From Temnothorax longispinosus (lineage: Eukaryota; Arthropoda; Insecta; Hymenoptera; Formicidae): a stretch of 64,000 nt of DNA. The stretch's first letter is position 1, and each line of letters starts with the position of its first letter. Made by a program: the position numbers and the translations under genes. The DNA is taken from positions 20,554,600 to 20,618,599 of the forward strand of contig NC_092363.1 in assembly GCF_030848805.1 (NCBI RefSeq), written 5' to 3'. Under the pieces are notes generated by a model. The model saw only the letters and a list, made by a program, of their open reading frames with translations. It was not told where the DNA came from and ran no database searches. Shown here one piece after another: positions 54,079-64,000 of the stretch.

Positions 54079-56771
54079 CCATCGTCTTCATCCGTTCTTT
54101 CTCATCGGAGAGAGAAACGATACTTAAGATGATCGCGACGAGAAATTCCTCGAGCGTTCTCGGGATGAACAAGTAGATCGTCTTGGCACAGATTGGCGAT
54201 TTGGACAACGCGATCAGCCAATGACCCCGTTTGCTTCAAGATTGTAATTATCTCGAATCGCTTCTTATGATTCAAAGAGCAATTCCCACTCTTGCTTATG
54301 CTTTAAAATAGTTTAATAATGAATAATAAATGTATATAGAATTAATTAGAGAATCTGATTTTGTAGCAACATATTATTTTTTAAATAATATTCACAAATA
54401 GTATTCATAAAAATAAAGCTTTCGTATCCATTACTCTAAAATTCTAAATAATTATTTCATCAAATCTTTGATAAATGGTAGTCTGTTCTCTGAAATTAAG
54501 ATATTTTTATCGTTATAGTTTAAGACATTGTGGGATTTTATGTCAAATCTTTTTAAAGTAAAAATAATAAAACGTTAATAATCTAGGTGTGACATTAAAA
54601 CGATTTAGGTTAATATTATACTATGTTTTTTATTCTTTGATACATAATATGAAAATAAATGATACGCGTAAAGTAAGAAAAATGATCTCGTAATTGATAT
54701 ATTGAAAGAGAGGCGATGCTTCGGTATTAACTGAAAATCCGTTAAGCGAAAATATCGTTTAATTCGACGTTACGTAACGCGGGGGAATTCGATTTACCGC
54801 GAGCGAATATTTACGAACACGTACGGCGTTTATCCACGTGGCATCGAGCGGCAACCTCGATAGCGATGCGGCTGCAACGAATTATGCACGCGCGGGTAGA
54901 ACGATGAGATCGCATCGCAGCAAACTCGCCCGAAATTGATGCGCGATAATAATACGATCAGGTGGAAAATCGAGCCCCGACAATTGTGTGTTAAGCGCTG
55001 TTGGTCGATAACACATCGCGCGAGATTTCGTAGGAGTGATAACGAAGTGACGATAATAGGGACTAATAAGCAGCCGGGGAAAACGCTGATCAAACGAAAA
55101 GAGAATAACGTATTTACCTCCTAAATAACTGTATACAGGATATGCCCACAAAGCTTTGGTAAATCCTACGTTTTATTCACTTCATCTATATTTATCTTTG
55201 CGAAAGGTTGAAAACTGGATTTTTTATGTTATTTTTAAATTTGTTATTTTTTTTTAACAATTCAGGGAAATTTAAAAATGAGAAATATTAGTATTTTCTA
55301 ATGCAGCAGTGCCAAAGTATACTTTCCGCAACGTTAAAAGTTACTGTGTGTATTTTCTTTATATTGAAAACAAACGCTATACCTGTTACATAGAATCAAT
55401 ATTTTTGTTGCTTACTTTTCTGTAAGCATCGGGCGTACAAAGAGATTTCATAGTAGAATGAATTTCATGCGAAACTCAAAAGCGGTAAGACTTTAAACAA
55501 TAGAATTGTGCAAAGCAAAGCAATAAAATTTCCTTCTCAGAGATCTGCTGCTTCACTTAATAGTTAAAGACACGCGATTACAGGCTCAAGAATTAAAGGT
55601 GTACGATTTTTTGCATGAAACTGCGCATTTCTATCTTTAGCCGTGTCGAGTGAACAGGTCGCAAATACAATTTTATTGCTTTTTCTTATCCTCCCCTAGA
55701 AATGTATCTTACAAGATGCGCTCGGTTTAAAAAAGCAGAAAAAGCGAGAAATACCATAGTAAAGTAAGTTTGGCACCGGCTAGTTTGTCTAACCAATTTT
55801 TCAAAAGCGAGCGTAGCTTTATTTTATCAGTCGCGATTTACTGAAGAATATGACTGCGTATATCGACGGTGCTATTATTAGTGAATGCAGCTGCTACAAC
55901 GGAAAGATAGTTTAGAGTTTAGGTCTTTGCGGCCTCGTCGATCGCCATACATTTCACGTTGCGCGGCTTAGAACAGATCGCAACACTGGCATAATCTCTT
56001 TTTCTTCGGGTTAAGCCCGTACCGAGCACCTTCGAGCAGCGAGGATGGCGCTCTATCGCGCAATCTATTTCCAAGTTAATTACCGGCGAAATAAAGAAGT
56101 AGGTCGTTGTCCTACAATGAATACGAAATATCGCGCAGGAAAATTGCGATAACGAGCCGCCGAATTTAATTCAAGTCCAGCTCCAGAGCGCAAACATTCC
56201 CAACATTTTTACGACCGTGGATGTAATAATTTAATGCAGTAATTAACTATACTTTTGTATTTAACATTTTTATATGCGTACTTTGAAACTGGCGGGCATA
56301 ATTCTTTTCAACTAATTCCAAATGTGTTTATGAGCAGAAAATTACATCTGTATTAATGGACGTGTTTGTATTAATTAAGGTGATGAAAAAATTTTCTGTT
56401 TTAATGTATAAAAATATTAATATAGAAATATAATAAGAGCAGGAGTGGGAAATCTACTTTTATAAATACGTGAACAAAATTCTGTTTGCTTTTACCAGCT
56501 AGACATAAACGTTCGTATTTATTAACGTTAATAAAGCCCATTAGCGTTAATAAAATAACTGCTACAAGATCTACAGGTAAATTTTGTTAAGCTATATCCC
56601 ACCTATAAGTGAATCTCATATTAATCCTTCTCCATGGATACAAATGCATTTATCTCGGCAAAAATAGTGTGAGATAAGCGCGCCAAGTAAATCTCGCGCG
56701 CTTTTGTGTGTACTCCACCAGGAAATTGTCCTGCGCTCCTCCTTTCGAGCTGCATAAATCGCATCACCTAC

Positions 56772-56921
56772 CGTGATCTTCAGGTCCCGCGGGTCGCATG
56801 TGTCGTATCGTCTACTGAAGCGCAGCACTGTGTGCGTCTTGTTCTCGTAACCCAGTAACAACCGGTAGTCCTGGCTCGAATCCATCTGCGGATCTCTGCT
56901 GGCGTCCTTCACGTGCCGGTC
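56772..56921 (-). CDS. MOXD1: MOXD1-like, first visible exon: C-terminal part of DOMON domain
   Basis: A 150-base phase-0 exon encoding 50 residues from DRHVKDASRDPQ to CDPRDLKIT. The acceptor reads tgtttccag|GACCGG and the donor ATCACG|gtaggt. The sequence aligns with the end of the DOMON domain in MOXD1 proteins: a QDY motif, then a THT-x-x-x-F strand, a Cys-Asp pair and an I-T/S ending. DOMON domains are beta-sandwiches that bind heme or sugar in some proteins; here the domain is the N-terminal module before the copper domains. The reading frame runs into the next exon to give ...LKIT-NDTMQVVW, the expected family junction. An open frame continues past the donor for about 50 codons, but that is intron read-through. 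Confidence 0.95.
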
Positions 56922-57673
56922 CTGGAAACAAGCGACGACTTAATGTTAAGATCCGCGCCAACGGGACCATAAAGTATAAAGCATCTCGTCGAGGCGCTCC
57001 GCACACTCTTTTCTTTTTCCAAAAAGTTCGAGATCGACCGTCGCGATGAAAGGGTATGTGTGTCGAAAAATAGCAAAAATTCTTCAAGATCGAAAGAAAA
57101 AAATATACGTCCTCAACTTTTTATCGTTACGTAATAAATTTTTTAACGTTTTCCACATGAGCAATATGTGGAGGAAATATAAAAATACGCTGCCAATAAT
57201 TCTCGAGTTTTTTACTCCGAGAAAGTAATATCGACAATATCGAATGTTTCAATATTGGAACTTCATAACGAATGGATTAATATTGCTTCACATTTATTCG
57301 ACGAATATTCATCGAATATTCTAATATCAAGTGACGCGTTGCATATGGGATATTAAACCGTTACTTAACGAATCATGACGTGAACGCGCGGCACATCGAC
57401 ACTTGCAGCGGCGGGTCATCCTTCAATTCTAGATGTGCGCGCGAATGGAGGAAGGCAGCTCGGCAGCTTTTTCTCTAACGAGCCGGGCGCTCATCGACAA
57501 GCATCGACCAATGTGCAGAGACGCGCGTCATCACCGGCGTAGTTAGCCTGTCCTACTCGTTTCAAATTTATCCGCGTTGCCGGCTCGTTACCGTTAGCAG
57601 TTAACGACTGATTGGTCATCGACTTCGTACGTAAATGAATAGACCCTGTACCATAATTTGCCCGATAATATCC

Positions 57674-57695
57674 GCGCTCGCGCGCGCGCGCGCGT
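57674..57695. repeat. (CG)n alternating tract
   Basis: Contains 16 bases of uninterrupted alternating CG (57679-57694), within a GC-rich patch just upstream of the first visible exon. Confidence 0.9.
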
Positions 57696-59602
57696 CTTTA
57701 CGGCCACCTCGTACAATTTTTCGCGAGCGAATGACGCGAAATTGGATACACGTCTCTTGTAATAATAATCGATCCTCGTAACGACGACGATCGTGGGACT
57801 GGCGAACGCTTTCCCATGCGTGACCACTCGCATTTACAGTTAGCCAGTCAAGAACCGGCAACGCTCTCGCGTGAAATACGAATTTATTACTTGGCCCGCC
57901 GGCGACGCGCGGCCATACGCGTTTTTCCCCCCTCTATGCTAATTCATTCCGCTTTTCACCGGCCACGACTAGCAATGTAGGTCCAGCCTGACAGTGCTAA
58001 CTTGACAGTAGAGTCACTAAGTTCTTCGTGATAATTTATATGTCAAATTAATTCCATTAGAATTATATAGTACCAACGATTCATGTCTTTCTTGCAAGCT
58101 GAATGACCGCAATAACGGCCTGAAATATTCGCTGCTCACTGCCTATTTTTTCTAATTTATATTGTGAACATTTAATTTGAACTCCGACTTTTATTCCTTT
58201 TGACTGACTGATTCAATTTAGTCATTGTCTCAATTTATTACATTGATTGAAAATCTTTCTGACCGGATAAAATTCGCACGTAATGTGAAGCCTTTTACGT
58301 GTACCGCGAAAGTTTATGCAGATACATCAACGCGCAGAACTCAGCACAACGAAACGCTGTTAGGAAAAAGCACCAGCCGGAAGGCAGCACTATCGACACA
58401 GCGTGTACTATGAACATTTTCACCAGCTTATTATACGCTGCTATTTTACGAGGCTGCGTATTATGTTTAAGACATGCTCGACTAGAGATCCTAGAAACTT
58501 TTAAAAAGCGCAAGGCAAGGGAAATGCGATGAAGAACTTGTACGCTTCCATTGTACCATAAATCCGGATAATGAGATTGAACGGATAAGTCACGTAATAT
58601 CGACTACGGGTCTAGTAAAATTAATATTTTACCTTACTTAAAAAGCAGACGAGGATCGTGATAACGATCGATGAAATAATGAATACTCGCGAAAGGGATT
58701 CAATATTCAATTAAATATTTTTATCATGTTTTAAATTTTTCTAATATAAATATATATCTTCTTGTACATACTTTGTTTTATTTTATGACGAAAAACGTTT
58801 ATAACTCCTTTTAACTTGTGATGTTGCAATCTTTATTTTGATTTTTATTTGAATTCGGCTTAGATGCCTCAGGCGATTTATTTTCATGCTTTTGATATAG
58901 AAAAATAACTTCTGAATGACCAGAAAATGCTGAATAATCGTAACGGTGACTTTAAATTTTTGCTAATTATCTAACGCTCGGTCGCTTTTGTTCCGAATAC
59001 CATCGGTCTTTTTATTACGCGCGAGCACCAATTTCTTGCACGATGTCGATATTAGAATGCCATTCTATCGTCTTACAAAGAAACGGCCGTTGCCGACAAA
59101 AACTAGCGGCGTCGCGCCTGCTTCGCCCTTTTCCCTCGCCGATCGAGTTTCTCGTTCGCGAACGACGATCGTCGAACCGAGACGACTGCGCGCGCTTCTG
59201 TCGCAAGGGAGACAAAGGGCGAGAACGAAGGCAAAAGTTAAGGTGAATTTATACATAGATTCTTCACGATATTGATCGAAATCATTCGAACAGTAAAAGC
59301 AGAATTAAATCGCGTAACCATTACTTATTGTTGAACAAAAAACTGTTGAATGAAACGTGTGCCGTTTTTGGCCAGTTTGGACGATCATTCAGAGTAATGC
59401 AAAATAAAGCAAACTGTGGGATTTTATTCCACTTTTTGTTTAACTTGATTTGCAGAGGCAATTAATACAATCCGTGTTTCGCGTACGATGTGTAGGATTA
59501 AGCCTCTTTATTGGACTGATCACGTGCGATAATAATACAAATCGAGTTCCGTGTGTTCGAAGTGAGGAATTGTCGATTATTTAACGCGAGATGAAAGTCG
59601 AA

Positions 59603-59689
59603 AGTTGGGAGTTGAGAACTCGGAGCTGAGAGTTTAAGGAACCGACAGCTTACAGTCGTGAACTGAGAGTTTATAGTTGAGAGGTGAGC
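59603..59689. repeat. Degenerate GAGAGTT/GAGTTGAG minisatellite
   Basis: Repeated variants of GTTGAGA, GCTGAGAGTTTA and ACTGAGAGTTTATAG over about 87 bases. Purine-rich and imperfect, with no fixed period. Confidence 0.6.
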
Positions 59690-61648
59690 AACAAACTTGA
59701 CGCGTCTGTACGTACATATATACGCGTAGTATGTTTACTCTTTAAGGATGATATGTAATTGAGTTATTGTAGAGATTGCGTACGGGAGGAGTCCCGCGAC
59801 GTCGTCCCCATTCTTTCTCACGTTTGGAAGTTTTTAAAGGAAGCGACGGACGAACGCCCGCGTCGGATCGGCCGCGAATCGGGTAGCCCACTTTTAGCGC
59901 GATACATCCGAACAAAAACGCGTTCATCCAATTTATTTTGGATGATTCATCCGGGGTAATCATCGGGAGCGAACCGTGTAAATTCGCCTTTAGTTAGGCG
60001 ACTGCGAGCGGCGTTCTTGGGGACTCCTCAGCCCCTTAAGGGCCGAAGACAAGTTTTTCTGGCGAGATTCCGTCGCGCCGCCTCGATATAATTATCGCGG
60101 CGCGGCTGCTCCTTCGGAAGAAGCGCGCCGACGCCTTCGGACGATTTCGTAGCCATTGTTCCATTGTGAGGATCGTTCCCTCTCCACCCTGCGCGGCTCT
60201 CCGGCGCGCGGCTTTATTAAAATTTCATTTAGCCGCGAGCCACGTACCTGCGCGTGCTGCGTGATTCCCGGCGAGTCACGCGTGTTATGTCGCCTACCCG
60301 GTACCGGACACCCTTCATCCTTATCCCTTATCCTCCGCCTGTTTCTTTTTCCCCGGCTGATGTTCTCACCTGGGCCCCGCGTCACGTCGCTTTTGCGGAC
60401 GTCAAGATATGCGAAGGGAGAGAGAATAGGAACAGGAGCGCTACGTCGACTCGCGTTAACTTCAGAAAGGCGAATGCGCAAAAATAACTCGGTCGAGAGG
60501 AAAAGAGAAAGGTGATAAATTGAGTAAAAAGACCCAAGTATATTATGTATACGATGAATATACATCTTAAACTTTTACAGACAGAAAGTTGAATTGTAGA
60601 ATACATATATAAATTAATGCATCTGATTAAGAACTTCTCGAATTAATACTAGTTTATCAAATTATCAGTTTTGATACGTGCTTGAATTAATGAGATTTAA
60701 ATTTGTGAATCGTTAGCTTTAAGCAAAAAGTATATTAACAAAAATAAAGAAACGTGGTTAAAACAACGATTCAACCGTGAATAATCAATTCGATAAATTT
60801 CCGCTTTAAATTACAGCGTTATTGTTATTACATATTCAGAAATTCGATTAGACATACGTACATGATAATAATGTCTTTAATAAGATTAATTTATTAGTTT
60901 TACAAAAGCAAAAATAAAATTGGTTGAAATGAAATTAGAAAGTAGTACTTAGATATTTCACCATTAATTTTACGCGACAATATTTTCACGATTATAATTC
61001 ATTTGTACTTTGAGATAGCTTTACAGCCGTGTGTCTTGCAAGTTCTTTTCATTGTGCAACTGCTTGCGGACGGTATGCGGTTACTCAAAGGTAAGAGGGC
61101 CGTCTCTGGCGAAGGATTCGAATTCTTGCGCGAGAAAGGGCTTTACCGGCGACGACAAGGGCTTTGAACCCCAGACGAGCTGGTATTGCTTCCAAGTTCA
61201 GCGTTTTGATGAAAAATTGAAAGAAAGTCCGCATGCGTTCGTACTTAAATGCCTTTCGTGTCTCGCAACTGAAATATCGAGCCGTATAAGATACCGCGAT
61301 AAGATGTAAAGAAATATATAGGTACTTTATTTCGAGAAAATTGGCAGCTCAAGAATGACGATGGCATACTCTGTCTCAGACTCTTAAAATGATAACGGAG
61401 AATTTTTGCAGAGTGAGACATTTAGTTTCTTTCTAAATAAAAATATCTGATCTCGTTCCATAATAATTACATTCAAACGACGTCTTAAATTTAGTCTCGC
61501 TTTTTCATTATTGCGGAATTCCGAAGTTCGCGCATGAAATGCGGCGCGATGGAATTTCCTCACGGAGGAAAAATTCCTGTGACATCGTCTGCCGGAACCG
61601 CGGATCGTGTTATCATCGATCGCGCCATGAAAAATTACACAAGAAGGA

Positions 61649-61707
61649 CGTCTCGTCTCGCCTCGTCTCACTTCGCCCCGTCGCGTCGCATCGCGTCGCG
61701 ATTCGCG
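61649..61707. repeat. Degenerate CGTCT/CGTCG pentamer repeat
   Basis: TCTCGTCTCGCCTCGTCTC grades into GTCGCGTCGCATCGCGTCGC, a run of related 5-base units in the upstream region. Confidence 0.7.
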
Positions 61708-62181
61708 GGAGTTCGCGCGAAACGATAGAGTAATAAATAATTTGTGGACCCGTCTCTCCCGTGCATAACTTCTTCAATTTCCGCCGCACCATCGGAAGTG
61801 AAGAACATATTTTTTCCATCCCTTGGCGCATCTCTTCTGCCTTTTCCAGACATGAGTAATCGAAAAGTCCAGGAAGTCTGTCACATTTTCAACCTTCTTT
61901 CGACACTCTTGCCATCTCATGAGAGTATTCAAGCCTTTCCTTCTATCGAAAATTATATATGCGACTAGCAAACGTCATCAATTTCGTGTAGCGCGGGTGT
62001 AAAATCTTTGTAGGCTCTTACTTTTATTTGTAATTCACAGTCTCATTATGTAAAGTACAATTATATAAAATTTAATTAAAATTATTCATATCCTGAATTC
62101 AGATCTTCTTCACAAAAAAATTAATATTAGTTTAACCTTTGCTCATCAAACATGATTTTTATGCGCAATTTATAATCATTT

Positions 62182-62333
62182 GGAGGGGTTAAAGCCATAG
62201 TGGTGTAAGTCAATTTTTTTGACCACTTTTTTTTGTTCTTTTTTCAACATATCTGCATGTGTAAACTGCATTTATGAACTTAACTCGATAGGTTAAAAAA
62301 AGTGACTTACACCACTATGGCTTTAACCCCTCC
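62182..62333. mobile_element. 152-bp MITE-like element with 43-bp terminal inverted repeats
   Basis: The left arm 62182-62224 and the right arm 62291-62333 are inverted copies, identical over the outer 31 bases and with only two mismatches over 43. The termini read GGAGGGGTTAAAGCC... and ...GGCTTTAACCCCTCC. The 66-base centre has no coding capacity. ATTT flanks both ends (62178-62181 and 62334-62337), a possible 4-bp target-site duplication, although short AT direct repeats arise easily by chance. The superfamily is not identified. The whole element would fold into a long hairpin if transcribed. Confidence 0.75.
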
Positions 62334-62514
62334 ATTTATATTTTTATGGTTTATATTCATATTTCTTTTCTTCTAAGTTATTTTAAATTCTAGGGGATAG
62401 TCTTGTTATATAACTACACATTGCAATATGTTTTTGATATTAAAATTAATTTTACTAATACTTATGATCAACCACAAACAGTATGGAGTAGGTTTTCGAG
62501 ACTCAATTTTTCTT

Positions 62515-62519
<5 letters not shown>

Positions 62520-62553
<34 letters not shown>
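62520..62553. repeat. (CT)n microsatellite
   Basis: Near-perfect CT tract of about 17 units, 190 bases past the MITE-like element. Confidence 0.97.
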
Positions 62554-62556
<3 letters not shown>

Positions 62557-63530
62557 ATTCTATTTATAAATTATATATTTCCTTCGCGAGCACGCAACGG
62601 AATTGGGACGGATAAACTCTCGGACTGGTTACATCGCCTGAAATTGCCTGTTATTCGCGATTGGACTTCGTACGTTCGTCACGGCGTGAATCCGCGGTCG
62701 ACGGCCCGATAAAAGGAAATCGGTTCGAAACACGTACGACAGTAAACTCGCGCAATGTACGGTTCTCCATTTCGCGCTGGACATACACGTGGGACGCGAA
62801 TTTTCAGTTGTGGCGAAGTGGTGACAGCGATTGCACCCTCTCTCTCTCCCCCTCTCCCTCTCGCTCTTCCCCTCGTCGCGTAATGATTTTTCCCAATCCG
62901 TACTGTAGTCTATTGTTATTTTCTAAGATTATTGAAGAAAATCATCTCCAAATTTATCAATAAATGCATTACCCTCGTAATAAAATTGTAATACTGCATT
63001 TTTGATAAATTCAATGCTCGAATATTTATAATTTAATTGTTGTCTTTTTCTCAATAATTCAAAAAAGACAAAAATTATTAAATTAAAATTAGTGCGACCT
63101 ATGTAATATCTCAACTCCATTGTTGAATGAAAAATAATACAATTTATGTATAATTCTTTTTCTTAAAACTATAGGAATTTTAATAAGCTGATTGTATTCA
63201 GTAGCGTACAGTATCCGTACGAAATTAATTTTGCCTTCATCCTCGTATACAGTAGTAACGTGCTCGACAAGCCATTTATGTATAAATACATGAAATAAGG
63301 ATAATAATATAATAATAATAATGTCGGCTAGCTATGCTTTATGATATCGGCTATTGATATTCATACGGTCGGATTAGTCCGTAATCATGAAACATCAGTG
63401 ACATCAACAGGCATTATCGGCATCCAATTACGTCGCTTTGTGCATACTGGGAGCTTTGTTCCGCGAATGTCTGTCTTTCCGTTCTATCGAGCGCACCACG
63501 CGAACGCGCAATCAATGCATTACTGTGGGA

Positions 63531-63546
63531 AGGGGGGAGAGCGAGC

Positions 63547-63583
<37 letters not shown>

Positions 63584-63610
63584 GGAGAGAGGGAGAAAGA
63601 GAGGGGGAAG
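63531..63610. repeat. (GA)n-rich microsatellite
   Basis: GA tract of about 80 bases with AA and GG interruptions. It creates Arg-Glu open frames that are not genes. Confidence 0.95.
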
Positions 63611-64000
63611 GCGCGTGTTCTATCCCACGCGGGCCAACGCACGCACGTATGCATTCAGTAACCGATTCCGCATGCCGGACAATTATAGCAATTATGCCGA
63701 CCCAATTCACCGCGCGCATTAATACTCCGCCGCGACGTCGTCGACGCTGGAGCATCCCGTTGCGCCGATCAAACGGTTCCTCGTGCGAATGGCACGAGCC
63801 TAAAAGCAAATCACATAAACCTACACCCGATTAATGATCATGTCGCGTGAGTTGCTTACAGGAAAAAAGAACAAGTTGTATAAAAACGACGATTTATTTA
63901 CATACATACATGTATATAGCGTCTCGATTGAAATTATTCTGGCTAAGTAATTTATTATCAGATAAGTGATTTATTAATACTTATAACGATTTCGCCTCTT

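Larger units (their letters stand above)
21264..56771 (-). other. 35.5-kb intron of the MOXD1-like gene
   Basis: Intron between the DOMON-end exon (donor ATCACG|gtaggt at 56772/56771) and the next exon (acceptor gtttcag|AAC at 21264/21263), phase 0. No nested gene is convincing: open frames are short, lack recognisable motifs, and many are Arg/Ser-rich products of CpG-rich DNA. AT-rich stretches alternate with GC-rich islands (about 30610-31330, 34190-34830, 41630-42060, 42540-42860, 44400-44720, 46560-47410, 48000-48870, 53080-53600). The intron holds several microsatellites, two small duplications and paired hairpin repeats, listed separately. Confidence 0.9.
9307..56921 (-). other. MOXD1: MOXD1-like monooxygenase gene, 7 visible coding exons (5' end outside window)
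   Basis: Gene-level entry for a DBH-like monooxygenase homolog of the copper type II, ascorbate-dependent family, which includes dopamine beta-hydroxylase and peptidylglycine monooxygenase (PHM). Seven exons join through GT-AG introns into a 578-residue open frame. Domain order is: end of DOMON (about 1-50), a linker entering the N-terminal copper domain (51-140), the N-terminal copper domain (about 115-230), the C-terminal copper domain (about 206-420), and a C-terminal tail ending in a hydrophobic helix. The pairs at 140-141 (KHHVVK), 231 (LETHY) and 310/312 (MHTHQ) supply five His ligands. The CuM Met position (385) is Thr. The family acts in the secretory pathway or at membranes; the MOXD1 substrate is not established. 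Intron lengths from the 5' side are 35508, 4237, 2784, 1570, 934 and 845 bp. Human MOXD1 is about 613 residues, so roughly 90 N-terminal residues are missing here. Assignment to MOXD1 rather than DBH or tyramine beta-hydroxylase rests on the C-terminal tail alignment and is strong. Which insect paralog it is (the olf413 type or the other) was not determined. Confidence 0.95.
56922..64000 (-). other. Upstream intron or 5' region of the MOXD1-like gene, no exon found
   Basis: The exon ending at 56921 begins with a phase-0 acceptor, so at least one coding exon lies upstream. Scanning the minus strand for the expected W-x-x-W and Y-V-G-F-G motifs of the DOMON start gave nothing, so the exon probably lies beyond 64000. 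A small divergent or untranslated exon could have been missed. The region contains an inverted-repeat element, a CT tract, a GA tract and a GC-rich island at 59740-60490. Confidence 0.6.

Noticed and set aside
63341..63809. Open frames on both strands through the GA tract near the window end
   Set aside because: Arg-Glu and Ser-Leu repeats from the microsatellite; no independent evidence.

Overview
This window reads as eukaryotic nuclear DNA from an insect, most probably a hymenopteran such as an ant. It is AT-rich, CpG is not depleted, GA/CT and TA/GT microsatellites are plentiful, and clean GT-AG introns interrupt one conserved animal gene. There is no operon structure, CRISPR array, recognisable rRNA or tRNA gene, or intact transposase. 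Order-level placement is an inference from composition and is uncertain.

One protein-coding gene is well supported, on the minus strand. It encodes a DBH-like (MOXD1-type) copper type II, ascorbate-dependent monooxygenase. Seven coding exons are placed at base resolution: 56921-56772 (end of the DOMON domain), 21263-21069, 16831-16745, 13960-13778, 12207-11755, 10820-10627 and 9781-9307 (C-terminus and stop). They splice in frame into 578 residues. The first five introns are phase 0 and the last is phase 2. The signal peptide and most of the DOMON domain, roughly 90 residues by comparison with vertebrate MOXD1, were not found and probably lie beyond position 64000.

Layout: 1 to about 8.5 kb is intergenic or downstream DNA without a convincing gene. 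About 8.5-9.3 kb is the probable 3' UTR. From 9.3 to 21.3 kb are the clustered catalytic and C-terminal exons. From 21.3 to 56.8 kb is a single 35.5-kb intron. From 56.9 to 64 kb is the start of another long intron, or the 5' part of the gene. The large introns hold microsatellites, diverged tandem duplications, a 152-bp terminal-inverted-repeat element, a repeated hairpin, and GC/CpG-rich islands that are candidate regulatory DNA.

The most notable observation is in the enzyme. All five histidine copper ligands are present, but the methionine that completes the CuM site in PHM, DBH and vertebrate MOXD1 is replaced by threonine (codon ACT, 10736-10734). This points to altered chemistry or a non-catalytic role.
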